A stretch of DNA of 64,000 nucleotides from Mesorhabditis belari (GCA_958450365.1 CAUEEP010000078.1:186001-250000); one strand, 5' to 3'. Shown: positions 31,289 to 43,057, counted from the first letter of the stretch. Notes: generated by a model not told the origin, from the letters alone. Made by a program: numbers and translations.

Positions 31289-31744
31289 TGACTATTCGTT
31301 TCTAGGTACAAACGGATGTGGACTAGAATTTGGGTTAAGTTAAAGAGAGTGGATCCCTTTTGATATCCGCCATCTCTAACACCCCGACAAGCCAACTCAA
31401 CTCCTCCAACGTATTAGAGGGGAGTCCCTGTGAAATGATCGGCCTGTACTGCAGTTGCATAGACCCGGAAGATATGTATCTTTATTTACAGTAGTACAAT
31501 AAGACGAATAGATTACAAATGAGTGTAAGGGGAAGAGGGGACTCCAAATGAGAGTCTTAATTGTCCTTCTAGGCTCCTCACTGTCCTTCTAGGCTCCTCA
31601 CTGTCCTTCTAGGCAATCCTAAAGACCGCCCCTTCTCGGCAATAGAAGGGATAAGCACAGGGGAGGACACATTTGCATAAGGATAGACAAATCATTCAAT
31701 ATCAACAATAGTAACTAAAATATCAGTTTAGCTCGGAGCTGACA
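31289..31744 (-). mobile_element. Solo LTR, copy 3 (diverged)
   Basis: Same sequence family as 18038 and 24666, read on the minus strand. It has point differences and a local triplication of TGTCCTTCTAGGCTCCTCAC at 31570-31620. It lies at the inner edge of the second inverted duplication. Confidence 0.75.
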
Positions 31745-31784
31745 TGACATGACATGTCCATTTTCGAGTTTTGGCGGTCGTACC

Positions 31785-31871
31785 AAAAAATTCTTTTAAG
31801 AAATGTTATTAATATAGCTATTTATTCGAACGCAACAATGAAATAGCCAAACACAAATTAACAAGAACAAG

Positions 31872-31920
<49 letters not shown>

Positions 31921-32617
31921 GCAACAACAACAACAACAACAACTCTTGTATTAGTCACTCTTCGTACAATAATCTAATCTTTAGGCAAAAAGACATCAAA
32001 TATCGAAACTCAAATACTCTAAAAACCTCAACTCATTCAGTCCATATAGTATCGAGCTGGTGCTGTGGTCAAACATTTAAACGAAGCAGAAATCCCTTTT
32101 TTTGCCACTGTATATTTGATGTGCGGAGTTGCAGAAATGACTGTAATCCTTTCAAGCAAAGAGTGAGAGAAATGAAGTAAACTATTTGCTCAATAAATTC
32201 TCAAAATTCTGGCTTCAAGGACTCTGTTTGTGTGCCTTAAGAAATCGTTGGCTATTTGTGGATGCCCTTTCACGAAAATTTGCCAAAGTTTGAAGAGCAA
32301 CAAATCAAGGCTGAAATCTTTTCAAATTGCAAATGCAGATCCGCGTTTGTTTTTTACAAGGTGAGAGAAATTGGTCACGGAATAAATTTCTTGTCGTTGA
32401 AAAGTCAACTTTTAGACCAAAGTTGATGGAAAATTGTAAGAAAATCAAAACCAAAAGGAGAAAATCAAAGAAGACATGTGCCAAGTGTTTTTAGTTGATT
32501 GGAAAAAGATTTTCCTTGCATATTCTAATTTAGCACCAATTTATTCAGATACTCATTGAATTGGAAAATGGAATCATTCATTGAAACGGAGAAAATGATT
32601 GTCAATAGGTGGCTGTC
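31785..32617. repeat. Right arm of the second inverted duplication
   Basis: Reverse complement of 27864-28817 with a shorter AAC array. It contains the frameshifted copy of the Cys/Lys-rich exon. Confidence 0.88.
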
Positions 32618-32626
32618 ACCAAAAAA

Positions 32627-32783
32627 ATTTTCTAAGGAATGATATTAATATAGAAATTTATTCGAACGCAACAATGAAATAGGCAAACACAAATTAACAA
32701 CAAGAACAACAAGAACAACAACAACTCTTGTATTAGTCACTCTTTGTACAATAATCTAATCTTTAAACAAAAAGACATCAAAT
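32627..32783. repeat. Third partial copy of the arm end
   Basis: Repeats the first 150 bases of the right arm in the same direction (ATTCGAACGCAACAATGAAA, ATTAGTCACTCTTTGTACAA), immediately after it. Confidence 0.85.
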
Positions 32784-33171
32784 GATCGCATCCGTTTCCT
32801 TCCTATTTGCGTTCCTATTTTGCAATTATTCGCGTCGCATTTTTCCTTTTTCTCGCCTCCGAAAGAAATGTTTTTTTTTGGTCGGCGGGTGGTTTTTGCT
32901 TTCTTTTCTTGTTGGGACTTTGTTGTTTCATTTTGATGCGCATCCTGTTTTTGTATTGTTTCATTTTGGTTTTGTACTAATAAACAGTAAAATTATAAAT
33001 TCAATTTACTTTATGCTACCCTTCAGGTTTTAAATCCTGTTTAGATAGCTGGTTTAACATTGTAGAAAGAACTTACTAACATTTGTGTCGCCACCGACGA
33101 GTATTAATCTTGTGTTGGATGCTGCGCGTTCTTGTTATGTTGTAAGCGCTTTGGGGAAACCCTTTTTAACC

Positions 33172-33317
33172 TTTTTGTGCTATTCTGAAGGCTATTCTGA
33201 AGCAAAGTCATCCTATTCTGAAGGAAAGTCATCCTATTCTAAAGCAAAGTCATCCTACTCTGAAGCAAAGTCATCCTACTCTGAAGCAAAGTCATCCTAT
33301 TCTGAAGCAAAGTCATG
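33172..33317. repeat. 18-bp minisatellite, in frame
   Basis: Seven to eight units close to TCCTATTCTGAAGCAAAG. An open frame (33085-33318, +) would encode repeated SYSEAK, and the unit length is a multiple of three, but there is no splice context, and the upstream frame shows no motif. Not called as a gene. Confidence 0.85.
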
Positions 33318-33354
33318 ATAAGGTTAAAGCGGGTCGCACCCCAAACTAAATATC

Positions 33355-34175
33355 GAAACACAAACACCAATCAGAGTCTCTAGTTTGTGATTGTTCTGCT
33401 TAAAAAAGCTTCACATTTTTCTTTGCTTCCGTTCACTATTTGAGGAGAAATTTTCATCAAAAAAAAGAAATTTGATAAGAAATGAGGGAAGTTCGCTTAC
33501 ACAAATCAATCTTTCAATAAGATTGATTGAGCTCAATAACAAGTCTATTAATTGAAACTATTCTGTGCAATATTTTGGCATTAGTATTTTACCAAAAAGC
33601 TATAGTTTTTGGGTCTTTCAATCATTCGAAACAATGATCGATTCAACAGAATCTCCATATGGTGAGTCAAGCTAGAAGTCAAGCTAGAAGTCAAGCTAGA
33701 AGTCAAGCTAGAAGTCAAGCTAGAAGTCAAGCTAGAAGTCAAGCTCTGCTTTTTCGATGTCTTTATTTCGAATCGGCCCAGATTGAGTTTTGAACATGAA
33801 AGATCTGACAATTGAGCTTTAAAACATGAAATTCTACTCTCTGTCTCGTTTCTGGAATCTTGTAGATGGTTTTTAGTAGCACTTGTTTGCGTGGGCATCG
33901 AAAAGAGTTTCGAAACAACTTTTCCGAGTTGTATAAACTTACTACAAGTTTCTAAAATGAGAAAATAAGTATCAAATAGTAGACACAGTTTATCGGACAA
34001 ATTAGTGCAAAAGATAATCACAAAATCAACAGAATAGCTTAGGATTTCCTCAAAAATCTCAACTTATTCAGTTGATTTTGTTTTTCAACTAACTTTTCCG
34101 ATAAGCAAAGCCTAGGTGGTACTGTGAATCGATTTCGAAATGAACGATTTCTTTGTTCACAATAAAAGTTTCTTA
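33355..34175. repeat. Block a of the mosaic inverted duplication
   Basis: Matches the reverse complement of 40525-41935. It holds a 12-bp repeat AGTCAAGCTAGA (seven copies, 33664-33745) that is absent from the other copy. The minus-strand frame over it ends in a repeat of LTSS and is not called as a gene. Confidence 0.8.
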
Positions 34176-34667
34176 CAAAGTAAAACGATTTCAAAAGAAT
34201 AGCTTAGGATTTATTAGATTTAGATTCGGATTTGGATTTGGATCTGGATCTGGATTAGTAGAAACAGACTAGTTTCATCAAGAAATTTTTTGAAATGAAG
34301 TACGCTGACAAAAAAGTATAATCTGTTGAAAGTAAGTAGAAAAGTAAAGGTTAAAATACTCTGAATATAACACTTGTCAATTTCAATGGATACTTGTCAA
34401 TCACTTGTCAATTAGATCATTTTCAGAAACATTTATGGAAGGATTCTGCCGTGACATTGGTTTGACTTTGGATTGGCTTTGGCTTGGCCTGACTGTGGAT
34501 TGGCTGTGGATTGGCTTTGGATTGGCTTTGGCTTGACTCAACCGAGAAAATCGGCTCTTCGTCGATCCTTGATTGATGACGAGATCAGCCCGAAAATATT
34601 TTTCCAACAACATACATTAAATTAAAATCCCAATCAAAAGTCAAATGCGGCTCTTTATTCATTACAA

Positions 34668-35467
34668 TCAAGGATGCGATGGGAGCCAATTGCACAAATC
34701 GCCTCGGTAGCACTTGTAGTAATTTCCTTTGAAGATATGCCAGCCTTCTATCTAAATCCAGCTTTTCTAAATTCTTTGTACAGTAAAAGCTTGAAGGATT
34801 CTATGAGGAAATTTCAATTCTGTCATTCTCTAACTCGACATTCAGCGAAAAATAAAACCTTGCACAAAACGCCGTTTTGCAAATCGCATCCACAGCCGGC
34901 TACACGCTTTTCCTGAAATATTTGCATGTGTTTTTAAACACTTTAACTCTTTCTCGAGATTCGATCTCTCCATAAGTCATATCAAGCTATTTTCTTCTAT
35001 TGTTCTTTCTCTAATTCTTCTATTGTTCTTTCTTCTTTAAGGTCTCCTTTTTTGAGAGGAGAAAAAACAAATTCGTACTGATCTCTTTTGAAGAGGATCA
35101 ACTTTCATCGATTATAGCTTTTCTATATTTTTGTTTCCTCCGTTGAAGCTCAAAAAGAAAGCTTGGCATTTTGAGTTCTGAGTTTGAGTTTAACTTCCCA
35201 CCATTTGATTCTATTAGATAAGTATGGTAGTCATTAAGTTCACAGGGTTTGACTTAGCTATTGAGATTAATTGAGATCAATTGAGACATTTTGCATTACA
35301 ATCAATTGAGACAGTTCGTATCTATCGCTTTTCCCCACATGATCGACGGAGTAGAGACAGAATTCACCGCACGTCCACGTGACAGCTTGTCCAGCATTGA
35401 ATTGACATCGAATCGCAAGCTTCCCAGTGTAAAACACACGCTCCCCAGTGTAAAATCTCATCAACAC
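34668..35467 (-). pseudogene. Degenerate paralogue of the Ly6-like peptide gene
   Basis: Exons 34668-34751, 34859-34912 and a 5' exon ending at 35339 match the gene at 29559. Two conserved cysteines are replaced: VTCTCG has become VTWTCG and KCCRGDLC has become KCYRGDLC. The signal peptide is gone; the frame upstream of AIRCQF is a duplicated unrelated segment (FYTGERVFYTGKL). Splice sites remain intact. Either a pseudogene or a peptide that is no longer secreted by the usual route. The two losses may concern one disulfide pair. Confidence 0.75.
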
Positions 35468-35832
35468 TATCTATTTTTCTGTTTATTTCATGATGTCAGG
35501 CATGGCTTTCTTTGATCGCACTCTGAAATTGGACGAATTGCGATGGGTTTGTGGAAGTTTTTAGAAGGAATTTGGTTTAATTTCATGAATTTTGTGCTAA
35601 TAATACGGTATTTCAAAACCCTTTGTGGTACTCTGTGGTTTTGTACCCAACACTGGAAACACAACACTTCCTGATGCAGCAAAGCTTCTTTTAAAGAAGG
35701 AACTATCTTCAGTTAGTGTGCCAAAAAGATTGTGTTTACATTTCTGCGCACTTGTACACTTGAAAGAACAATTTTTGTAGGTGCTTTTCAAATTTTATGA
35801 ACAGTATCAACTCGAGCAATTTCTAAATTCAC

Positions 35833-36498
35833 CAAAGCTTGGACCGGAATAGCACATTGTCGTAGAAGGTTTACCGGAAGCCGATGCACCCAAGAATCTC
35901 GCCAACCGTGAGAACGAGTGCCGATCGTCATTGGATTGATTCAATCCTTGCGTGTTATGATCTGGATCTGATTTGTAAGCACTTTCTTCAAAAGAAACCC
36001 ATTCTGGTGTCAATAGAAAAGTTGTAGAGAACAACTTTCTTAGAAAAGATAGTTGGCATTAGTTCAACAAAGCCGGGTCGCGGGTCGGGTCAGCGGGTCA
36101 CTTTTGACCCGTTTTATTCATGGCTTTATGTTCAATAAATTTTAGTTCAAAGTCGGGCAGTTTTCAATTCACCAACCCAATACAACTAATTTCAGGACTG
36201 AAAGCTTTTATTTTACAAACACAAGATTTAATTACACAAGTTTGAGGCTACAAAGCGACTACTAGTGATCAAGAAAAATGCTGATAAGGAGCAATCTGCA
36301 CTCACTCACTACATCCTCTTCCAATCGAGCCATCAAAACCCCTATTTTTGAGGACATCGACCTAGCGAAGAAGCTTGGACCTGAATAGCACATTGTCGTA
36401 GAAAGTTTACCGGAAGCCGATGCGCCCAACAATCTTGCCTAGAAGGAGTGCCGATTGTTATTTGATTGATTCAATCCTTGCGTGTTATGATCTGGATA
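35833..36498. repeat. 125-bp direct repeat, two copies
   Basis: 35833-35960 and 36373-36498 share AATAGCACATTGTCGTAGAA, TTTACCGGAAGCCGATGC and CAATCCTTGCGTGTTATGAT. Between them lies part of a mariner M derivative. Confidence 0.85.
35970..36181. mobile_element. Mariner-derived element M, partial copy
   Basis: Matches one end of the element at 16198 (AAGCACTTTCTTCAAAAGAA) and its other end (TTCAATTCACCAACCCAATA), with a foreign GGGTCGCGGGTCGGGTC stretch in the middle. Confidence 0.8.
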
Positions 36499-36499
36499 A

Positions 36500-37070
36500 C
36501 GTCATTGTTCTTTCAGTGTTCATTTCACAAGCTCAATGCTAATTCCATTAGTTCAAAATGTTTATTGGTGTCGGATTTCACTTTGAATGCACTCTGGCGC
36601 CTTTTTTGATCATAAAACTTCAGGCTGGTCTGTCAAGGAAGATCGTCGATTGCTCACTACTCAGTGGACAAGTTTCAAAACAATTTTTAACGGATGACAG
36701 TTGTTGAAAGCAAGGGTTCATAAAAATCTCATTTCAAAAGTTTGCGTACATGTTCAGTAAACCAGAACTGTTCTACAAGTGTTCCAGAATTACTAGATTG
36801 TTCAGGTTCAGTCCAGTCCAGACCAAGCTCAGTCTAGTGACCTGACTAGACTCAACGAATTCATGTCTACATGCAACAGTATCCAGCTACGGTATCTATT
36901 AACTATCACACTAATGATTGTGGTTCACTTTCTACAGTATTCTTACTCGCTTCCATTTCCAACGTTGCCATCGACCATTTGAGTCCAAACTCCCCACTGA
37001 TCCCTATTGTAAAAACAAATTTTGTCCCTGAACTCTTTCGTTGATCTCTCGTAGTCACGTGATCATCTCT
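36500..37070. other. No gene seen
   Basis: AT-rich unique sequence with a short degenerate CAGTCCAG/CTAGAC repeat at 36790-36860. Confidence 0.5.
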
Positions 37071-37072
37071 AA

Positions 37073-38440
37073 GTGCTAGTTCATTGCAAAATAAAAGGCT
37101 TTCCCAAATAAGCTCTCAGTTTTTAGCTTTGAATCAATTCTATATAGCAAAAGAATTTTTTTGAACAGCTCAGTAGTTGAAATGACTCACTTCAACTCTC
37201 AGCAAAAACGCTTTGCGATAAGATAAAATCTGTCGAATGTCAAGGAGTCGAATGTTAAGCGTTTATTTATAGTGAGTCCACATAAAATCTAGACAAATCT
37301 CATCAACGAAAAACAAGTATATCCTGAGTTGGATTATGTCTAAATGATGAAAACACGTGAAATGGGTAAATGCGATAGAACAGTTGACAGTTGAAAGACA
37401 AATAAAAATGACAGTCAAATCTTCCTAATGCAGTTGCTTGTTTGAAAGTCAGTGCAAAACAAGGTGTTAAAGCCGAGGGATTATTGGCGGGGCGTCTGAT
37501 ACAAGACCTTTATTTGCTAGATCACAGCTGCACTGGTTGAACACGTGAGGGACTTTATAAGGTAAGTGCTAAAACTTCCGTGCCAAATATCTTGCGTTAG
37601 GGCGAACGAGGGCAAAAGTTATATACATATTCGTGAACGGCATGGTCAAATCTATAAGATCCATTCGGTCTCAGCAAGGGGGGCACCGCGGGTCACTCCG
37701 AATGTACATCAGAGACAAAGTAACCAGAGTGCAAGACATGTTTGAGCTCTCTTTTGCAGTCGAAATTCGATTTAACGAGCTTGAATGACTTTGGAGGTAA
37801 TGTTCAGGAGGGTTGAGTTTAAAAGCCAATGTGATTTCGTTAAATCGAAGGAACTAGACTTGAACCTGACTTGGCAAACGATGAAAAACCGAGAAAATTT
37901 TATGGAAAACACTACTTTTTAACCGTCCGACAGCTAGCTCGAAAGCCAAAACATCTCAAATGTAGGCATACAACAAAGTTCTGAATTCTAAAACACTCAT
38001 CTACACATTGTTAGCATAAAATGCACGACTGGCAGAGCTGCGATGATGCTCGCTCTCAATTTTTTGATACGAAGCATTGTAGTATCGATAGGAGATTTTG
38101 TGATGATTGATGGTGGCCAAAGCATTCGTCATATTGTTCCCCTTTCTTCGATGTCCACACCAATATCTGAGAGTGATTCCAATCAGAAAAGCGAAGGTCA
38201 TGAGCAGCGACAAGACAACGAATCGAATCACTTGTGGGTCAGTGACGAATTTCTTGAGGAGTGTTCCTGAAATTTGAACATTCAACGATCCGCTCCACTT
38301 TTTGCTTAAAGCTGAAAAAATTGAGCTTTCGATTACCGTAAATGCTGTATTAGAATGAGAATTTAATTCTATTTTTTCAGCCCTCAAAATCGACCGATCC
38401 GAACGACCGATATTTTCTTTCCCTCCACCTTTTTGAATTA
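37073..38440. repeat. Block b of the mosaic inverted duplication
   Basis: Matches the reverse complement of 41945-42990. It has an extra segment of about 335 bp (about 37380-37715) absent from the other copy. It contains the minus-strand copy of the small membrane protein exon. Confidence 0.85.
38001..38266 (-). CDS. Terminal exon of a small type I-like membrane protein, copy 1
   Basis: After an ATTTCAG acceptor the exon enters in phase 1 and encodes 88 codons: a short amphipathic lead (TLLKKFVTDPQ), one membrane span (FVVLSLLMTFAFLIGITL), a basic stop-transfer (RYWCGHRRKG) and a tail rich in Asn, Tyr and Ser (SYRYYNASYQ). The frame stays open to 38456, where it enters MITE-like sequence, so the upstream exon is lost or elsewhere. 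The inverted copy (42109-42374, +) keeps the reading frame. Confidence 0.6.
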
Positions 38441-38625
38441 CCAAAAAAAAATCCATGTTGAAGACCCTAATGATTTTTTCAAAAATAGCGTTTAAAATTT
38501 TACTGCCGACAAAATATTAGTAGGTTTTAGGTCTAAATCTATCCCATAGAATCCCCACAAGGAGGTCTAAAGTCTAGTTTTCGAGCTCGAGAGGGGTCAA
38601 GGAGTGTCATTCTATTATATTTACA
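38336..38625. mobile_element. MITE family C, degenerate copy
   Basis: Left end TACCGTAAATGCTGTATTAG; interior matches the copy at 47757 (CTGCCGA...AAATATTA, AAATCTATC); right end eroded (ATTCTATTATATTTAC). It fuses with the 5' side of the membrane protein exon. Confidence 0.6.
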
Positions 38626-39074
38626 ACTTGAAAGTTTGTACACTTATTGATTGCACTTTTTAGAAATAACTAGTGCAGCAAATAATCTACACTTTTCACC
38701 AATAAAAAGGCTCATTTATTCTCTAAAACTTGCGTTTGACAGATTTGGAAAAGCTTCGTTTTTCTAGGGGGTAAGAAGTTGAGCAGCCAAAAATGATGAA
38801 AACTCGATGAAGTAATTTGAGCACTTTCTTTCACATAAACCTATCTTGGTGTCAATAGGAAAAAGAAAGAGCATAAAAAGTTAGATAAATAGACAAATTT
38901 ACAGCTAGATATAACCAATCATTTCTTTGATAGTTCAATTTGAAGAATTTTCAGAAAGACTTTGAATTTTTGCTCAAATTCCTTTCAAAAGTTTCGCGAA
39001 TTTGTTTAAGCATTGCTTAGATTAGATAATATATAGCTTTTATTTAGAGAAGTCTAATTCATTTGGCGTATTAA

Positions 39075-39818
39075 CCCATTCGAAACCGCAGCGTTTTTTT
39101 TTTGTCTACGGACCAAGCCATTTTTTGACATTTTGACTCCGCAGCAGTTTATTTATGGTTGGAAAGATGTAAGGGAGTCTTCTATACCATTTATTTTTGA
39201 TGAAGAAAGATGTAAGGGAGTCTCCTACACTATTTATTTTTGATGAAGAACGATTTGGATTTGACTTCAGTACTTTTCAAGATCCTATCGATTATTGCTC
39301 TTATTTTATCGACGACAATATTTTAGTAGGCGAATCTAATAAACATGGAAACAGGAAAACAAACTGGCAGAATTTCGATGCAAAATCTTTTAAGCTCTTC
39401 CTGGCTTCAAATGGGAATCGTCAAATTACCGAGGATTCGTGAATACTGGAGTAGCAGGCCTGGATTAGGAGGATTTTCCCACATGTCCCACATTATGTCA
39501 AGAGAAAAATTTGAATCTATTCTTGGCAACCTGCGTTTTTGTGATAATGAACTGGATCCTGCAGGAGATCGGCTTTATAAGATTAGAGCTATTATGGAAC
39601 ATTTCAATGCAAAACCAGAGACTGCATTGGTTCCGGGAAATATGGAACATCTTTTTTGCCCACGTAATTTGTAGATCTGCTACAATTGGAATATACATGT
39701 AATGCTGAAAAACAGCAAAAAAAAAGCAATTAATTGAATGAAAATAGCTCAATCGCTGCAGCGGTCCTTTCCTGAGTTTTTGTTGCAGCGATTATTCGCT
39801 GCAGAAGTTTCGAATGGG
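39075..39818 (+). mobile_element. piggyBac-type element, nonautonomous
   Basis: Ends CCCATTCGAAAC and GTTTCGAATGGG, flanked on both sides by TTAA, the piggyBac target. Subterminal GCAGC and GCTGC motifs lie nearby. The interior has two plus-strand frames: 39197-39442 (no motif) and 39345-39674, where MGIVKLPRIREYWSSRPGLG and FESILGNLRFCDNELD fit the N-terminal half of piggyBac-type transposases. The catalytic half is missing and a frameshift separates the frames, so it is a 744-bp dead derivative. Confidence 0.88.
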
Positions 39819-39969
39819 TTAAATATGTTTTATGGAAAAGACGAAAAAGTGACGTTACTAACTTTCAAGTGACGAATCTAATACATTATTTTATATAGAT
39901 GCTTTATTTTAGGGGGGCCAATAGAGGCAAATCAGATAATCATAACCGCTTGTAACATATTGCAGGTAA

Positions 39970-40062
39970 CATGACCGATGGTGATTGAATCACTAGCGGC
40001 TAACCGATGGTAATTCAATCACTAGCGGCTAACCGATGGTTTCAATCACTAGCGGCTGAAAA
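39970..40062. repeat. 29-bp tandem repeat
   Basis: Three units of AACCGATGGTGATTCAATCA plus CTAGCGGCT. Confidence 0.9.
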
Positions 40063-40185
40063 TCACGAGCGGCTGCGACATATATAATATAGATACTTTA
40101 TTCAGGGGCGAATAGAAGCGAATCCGATAATCATAACCGCATGTAACATATTGCTAAAATACTTTCACCAAAAAAAAGAGAGAAA

Positions 40186-40248
40186 GTCTTACTGTACTAA
40201 AGATAGTACAGTAAGACAGTTACTGTACTAAAGATAGTACAGTAAGAC
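40186..40248. repeat. Tandem pair of perfect hairpins
   Basis: GTCTTACTGTACTA, loop AAGA, TAGTACAGTAAGAC: a 14-bp perfect stem (40186-40217). It is followed at once by a second nearly identical hairpin (40219-40248). Confidence 0.9.
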
Positions 40249-40288
40249 TACAGTTAGGAAACACAGGAAAAACAGAAACACAAAAAGA

Positions 40289-40540
40289 TTAAATATAGGG
40301 CAGATTTGACATGGCAATAAGATCTAATTCGTTTACAGATACTTTCAATTTTCCTACAGACGAGAAGATACCAGACGGGAGCTTATTCCAAACTCTTCCA
40401 ATACGGTTCACAAAAGAATGATAAAGGGAAAGATGATGGGGATGAGAGCCGACCGAAATTTGATCAGGATGACTTCTACGGATTTCCACGATTTTCTGCT
40501 CACTGGGTCCCTCTTTTGAAATCGTTTTACTTTTTAACAA
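40289..40540 (-). mobile_element. 3' fragment of a LINE reverse transcriptase
   Basis: Minus-strand frame reading SLYHSFVNRIGRVWNKLPSG then VGKLKVSVNELDL, which matches the conserved C-terminal tail of non-LTR retrotransposon proteins (aromatic-R-x-x-x-x-WNxLP followed by a FKxxL-type helix). Only the tail is present. It abuts block a of the inverted duplication. Confidence 0.7.
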
Positions 40541-40614
40541 ACTTTTATTGTGAACAAAGCAAAGATTTCGAAATTGATTCACAGTACCACCTAGGCTTTG
40601 CGTATCGGAAAAGT

Positions 40615-40888
40615 TACTGTAAATACTGTAATAGTACCCCACCCCCCCGTACAGTCGCGTAGTCGCAAAAGTTTTTTAGTATTTCATTTTTTTCAAAGCG
40701 CCCGTACTTTCAAAAAAATGCGTCTTTAATATCAAAAAATAGCCCTGAATTTCAGCTATTTTTTGATATCTAAGTGTAGCAATCATTGTAGCATAAACCA
40801 GTGTCGAGAAAAACTCGTTCAAAGCTAGACTACGCAACACTCCGCACCGTCATTATGGGGGTGGAGTACTATTACAGTATTTACGGTA
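40615..40888. mobile_element. MITE family A, copy 3
   Basis: Ends TACTGTAAATACTGTAATAG and TATTTACGGTA. Inserted within the right half of the mosaic inverted duplication; absent from the matching left half at about 34085, so it is younger than that duplication or was lost from the other copy. Confidence 0.9.
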
Positions 40889-41168
40889 ACTGAACAACAA
40901 TGATTCTTTCGTTTTAAATTTGAAAAACTTTTTTAATGTCTATTAAAATCGGGTTTCTGATTTCTCAAAACCAAGAACATCACAAATAACTTTAATCATA
41001 ACTTTAATTCTAACTTTAATCATAACTTTAAAAGCTTCTCATTCCATTCCAAGCATCGATAACTAGTCATAATGTATGCAAGAGCAATATTTTGAGTAAA
41101 CAATCCATCGCATTTCCCATAGATTGTTGTCCTTGAATGGGGAGAAGGTTAAAACGAGACAACGAGTT

Positions 41169-41314
41169 AATAGCCCTGAATCTCAGCTATTTTTTGATAC
41201 CTAAGCGCGCATTGTAGCATAAACCAGTGTCGAGAAAAACTCGTTCAAAGCTAGACTAAGCAACACTCCGCACCGTCATTGTGGGGGTCGGGTACTATTA
41301 CAGTATTTACGGTA
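41169..41314. mobile_element. MITE family A, copy 4 (right half)
   Basis: Starts at AATAGCCCTGAATCTCAGC and ends TATTTACGGTA. The left half is missing. Confidence 0.85.
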
Positions 41315-41319
41315 GTTGA

Positions 41320-42990
41320 AAAACAAAATCAACTGAATAGGTTGAGATTTTTGAGGAAATTCTATATTATTTGTTGATTCTGTGGCTATCTTTTGCACTA
41401 ATTTGTCCGATAAACTGTGTCTACTATTTGATACTTGTTTTTTCATTTTAGAAACTTGTAGTAAGTTTAAACAACTCTTTTCGATGCCCACACAAACAAG
41501 TGCTACTAAAAATCTATCTACAAGATTCCAGAAACGAGACAGAGACTAGAATTTGATGATTTAAATTGGCAAATCTTTCGTGTTTAATACTCAATCTAGG
41601 CCGATTCGAAATAAAAACATCGAAAAAGCAAAACTTGACTCACCATATGGAGATTCTGTTGAATCGATCATTGTTTCAAATGATTGAAAGACTCAAAAAC
41701 TATAGCTTTTTGGTAAGATCCTAATGTCGAAATATTGCACTGAATAGTTTCAAATCATAGACTTGTTATTGAAACATTTATTTGTGTAAGCGAACTTTTT
41801 TCATTTCTTATCAAAATTTTTTTTGATGAAAATTTCTCCTCAAATCGTATAGTGAACGGAAGCAAAGAAAAATTTGAAGAACAAGCAGAGCAGAACAATC
41901 ACAAACTAGAGACCCTGAGACTAGAGACTTTGGAGAGTCAAAAAGGGTGGAGGGAAAGAAAATATCGGTCGTTCGGATCGGTCGATTTAGAGGGCTGAAA
42001 AAATAGAATTAAATTCTCATTCTAATACAGCATTTACGGTAATCGAAAGCTCAATTTTTTCAGCTTTAAGCAAAAAGTGGAGCGGATCGTTGAATGTTCA
42101 AATTTCAGGAACACTCCTCAAGAAATTCGTCACTGACCCACAAGTGATTCGATTCGTTGTCTTGTCGCTGCTCATGACCTTCGCTTTTCTGATTGGAATC
42201 ACTCTCAGATATTGGTGTGGACATCGAAGAAAGGGCAACAATATGACGAATGCTTTGGCCACCATCAATCATCACAAAATCTCCTATCGATACTACAATG
42301 CTTCGTATCAAAAAATTGAGAGCGAGCATCATCGCAGCTCTGCCAGTCGTGCATTTTATGCTAACAATGTGTAGATGAGTGTTTTAGAATTAAGAATTTT
42401 GTTGTATGCCTACATTTGAGATGTTTTGGCTTTCGAGCTAGCTGTCGGACGGTTAAAAAGTAGTGTTTTCCATAAAATTTTCTCGGTTTTTCATCGTTTG
42501 CCAAGTCAGGTTCAAGTCTAGTTCCTTCGATTTAACGAAATCACATTGGCTTTTAAACTCAACCCTCCTGAACATTACCTCCAAAGTCATTCAAGCTCGT
42601 TAAATCGAATTTCGACTGCAAAAGAGAGCTCAAACATGTCTTGCACTCTGGTTACTTTACTCTGATATTGACTCTGACTTTACTCATTTCACGTGTTTTC
42701 ATCATTTAGACATAATCCAACTCATGATATACTTGTTTTTTTTATGAGATTTGTCTAGGTTTTATGTGGATTCACTATAAATAAACGATTAAAGGATTTG
42801 CAAAGAAAAACCCCGGCTCTTAGCAAATTTTATCTTATCGCAAAGCGTTTTTGTTGAGAGTTGAAGTGAGAAAGTGAATCATTTCAACTATTGAGCGGTT
42901 CAAAAAAAATTCTTCTGTAATATAGAATTGATTCCAAGCTAAAAACTGAGAGTTTATTTGGGAAAGTCTTTTATTTTGCAATGAACTAGG
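41320..42990. repeat. Right half of the mosaic inverted duplication
   Basis: 41320-41935 is the reverse complement of part of block a (33355 onwards), and 41945-42990 is the reverse complement of block b (37073-38440). The two source blocks are about 3 kb apart on the left but directly joined here. Confidence 0.82.
42109..42374 (+). CDS. Terminal exon of a small type I-like membrane protein, copy 2
   Basis: Plus-strand counterpart of 38001-38266, same length, same phase-1 entry after AATTTCAG, and protein almost identical. Frame conservation between copies suggests that the duplication is recent or that the sequence is under constraint. No upstream signal-peptide exon was found on this side. 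Confidence 0.6.
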
Positions 42991-43057
42991 ACTCAAAGTC
43001 GATCAGAACATTCTATCTATCAGAATTCTATTTATTAGAATTCGATTTATCAGAATT

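Noticed and set aside
32782..33033. 83-codon Phe/Leu-rich plus-strand frame
   Set aside because: T-rich sequence, no splice context, no conserved pattern.
33085..33318. Repeated SYSEAK protein on the plus strand
   Set aside because: Only an 18-bp minisatellite that happens to be a multiple of three; no splice sites or upstream motif.
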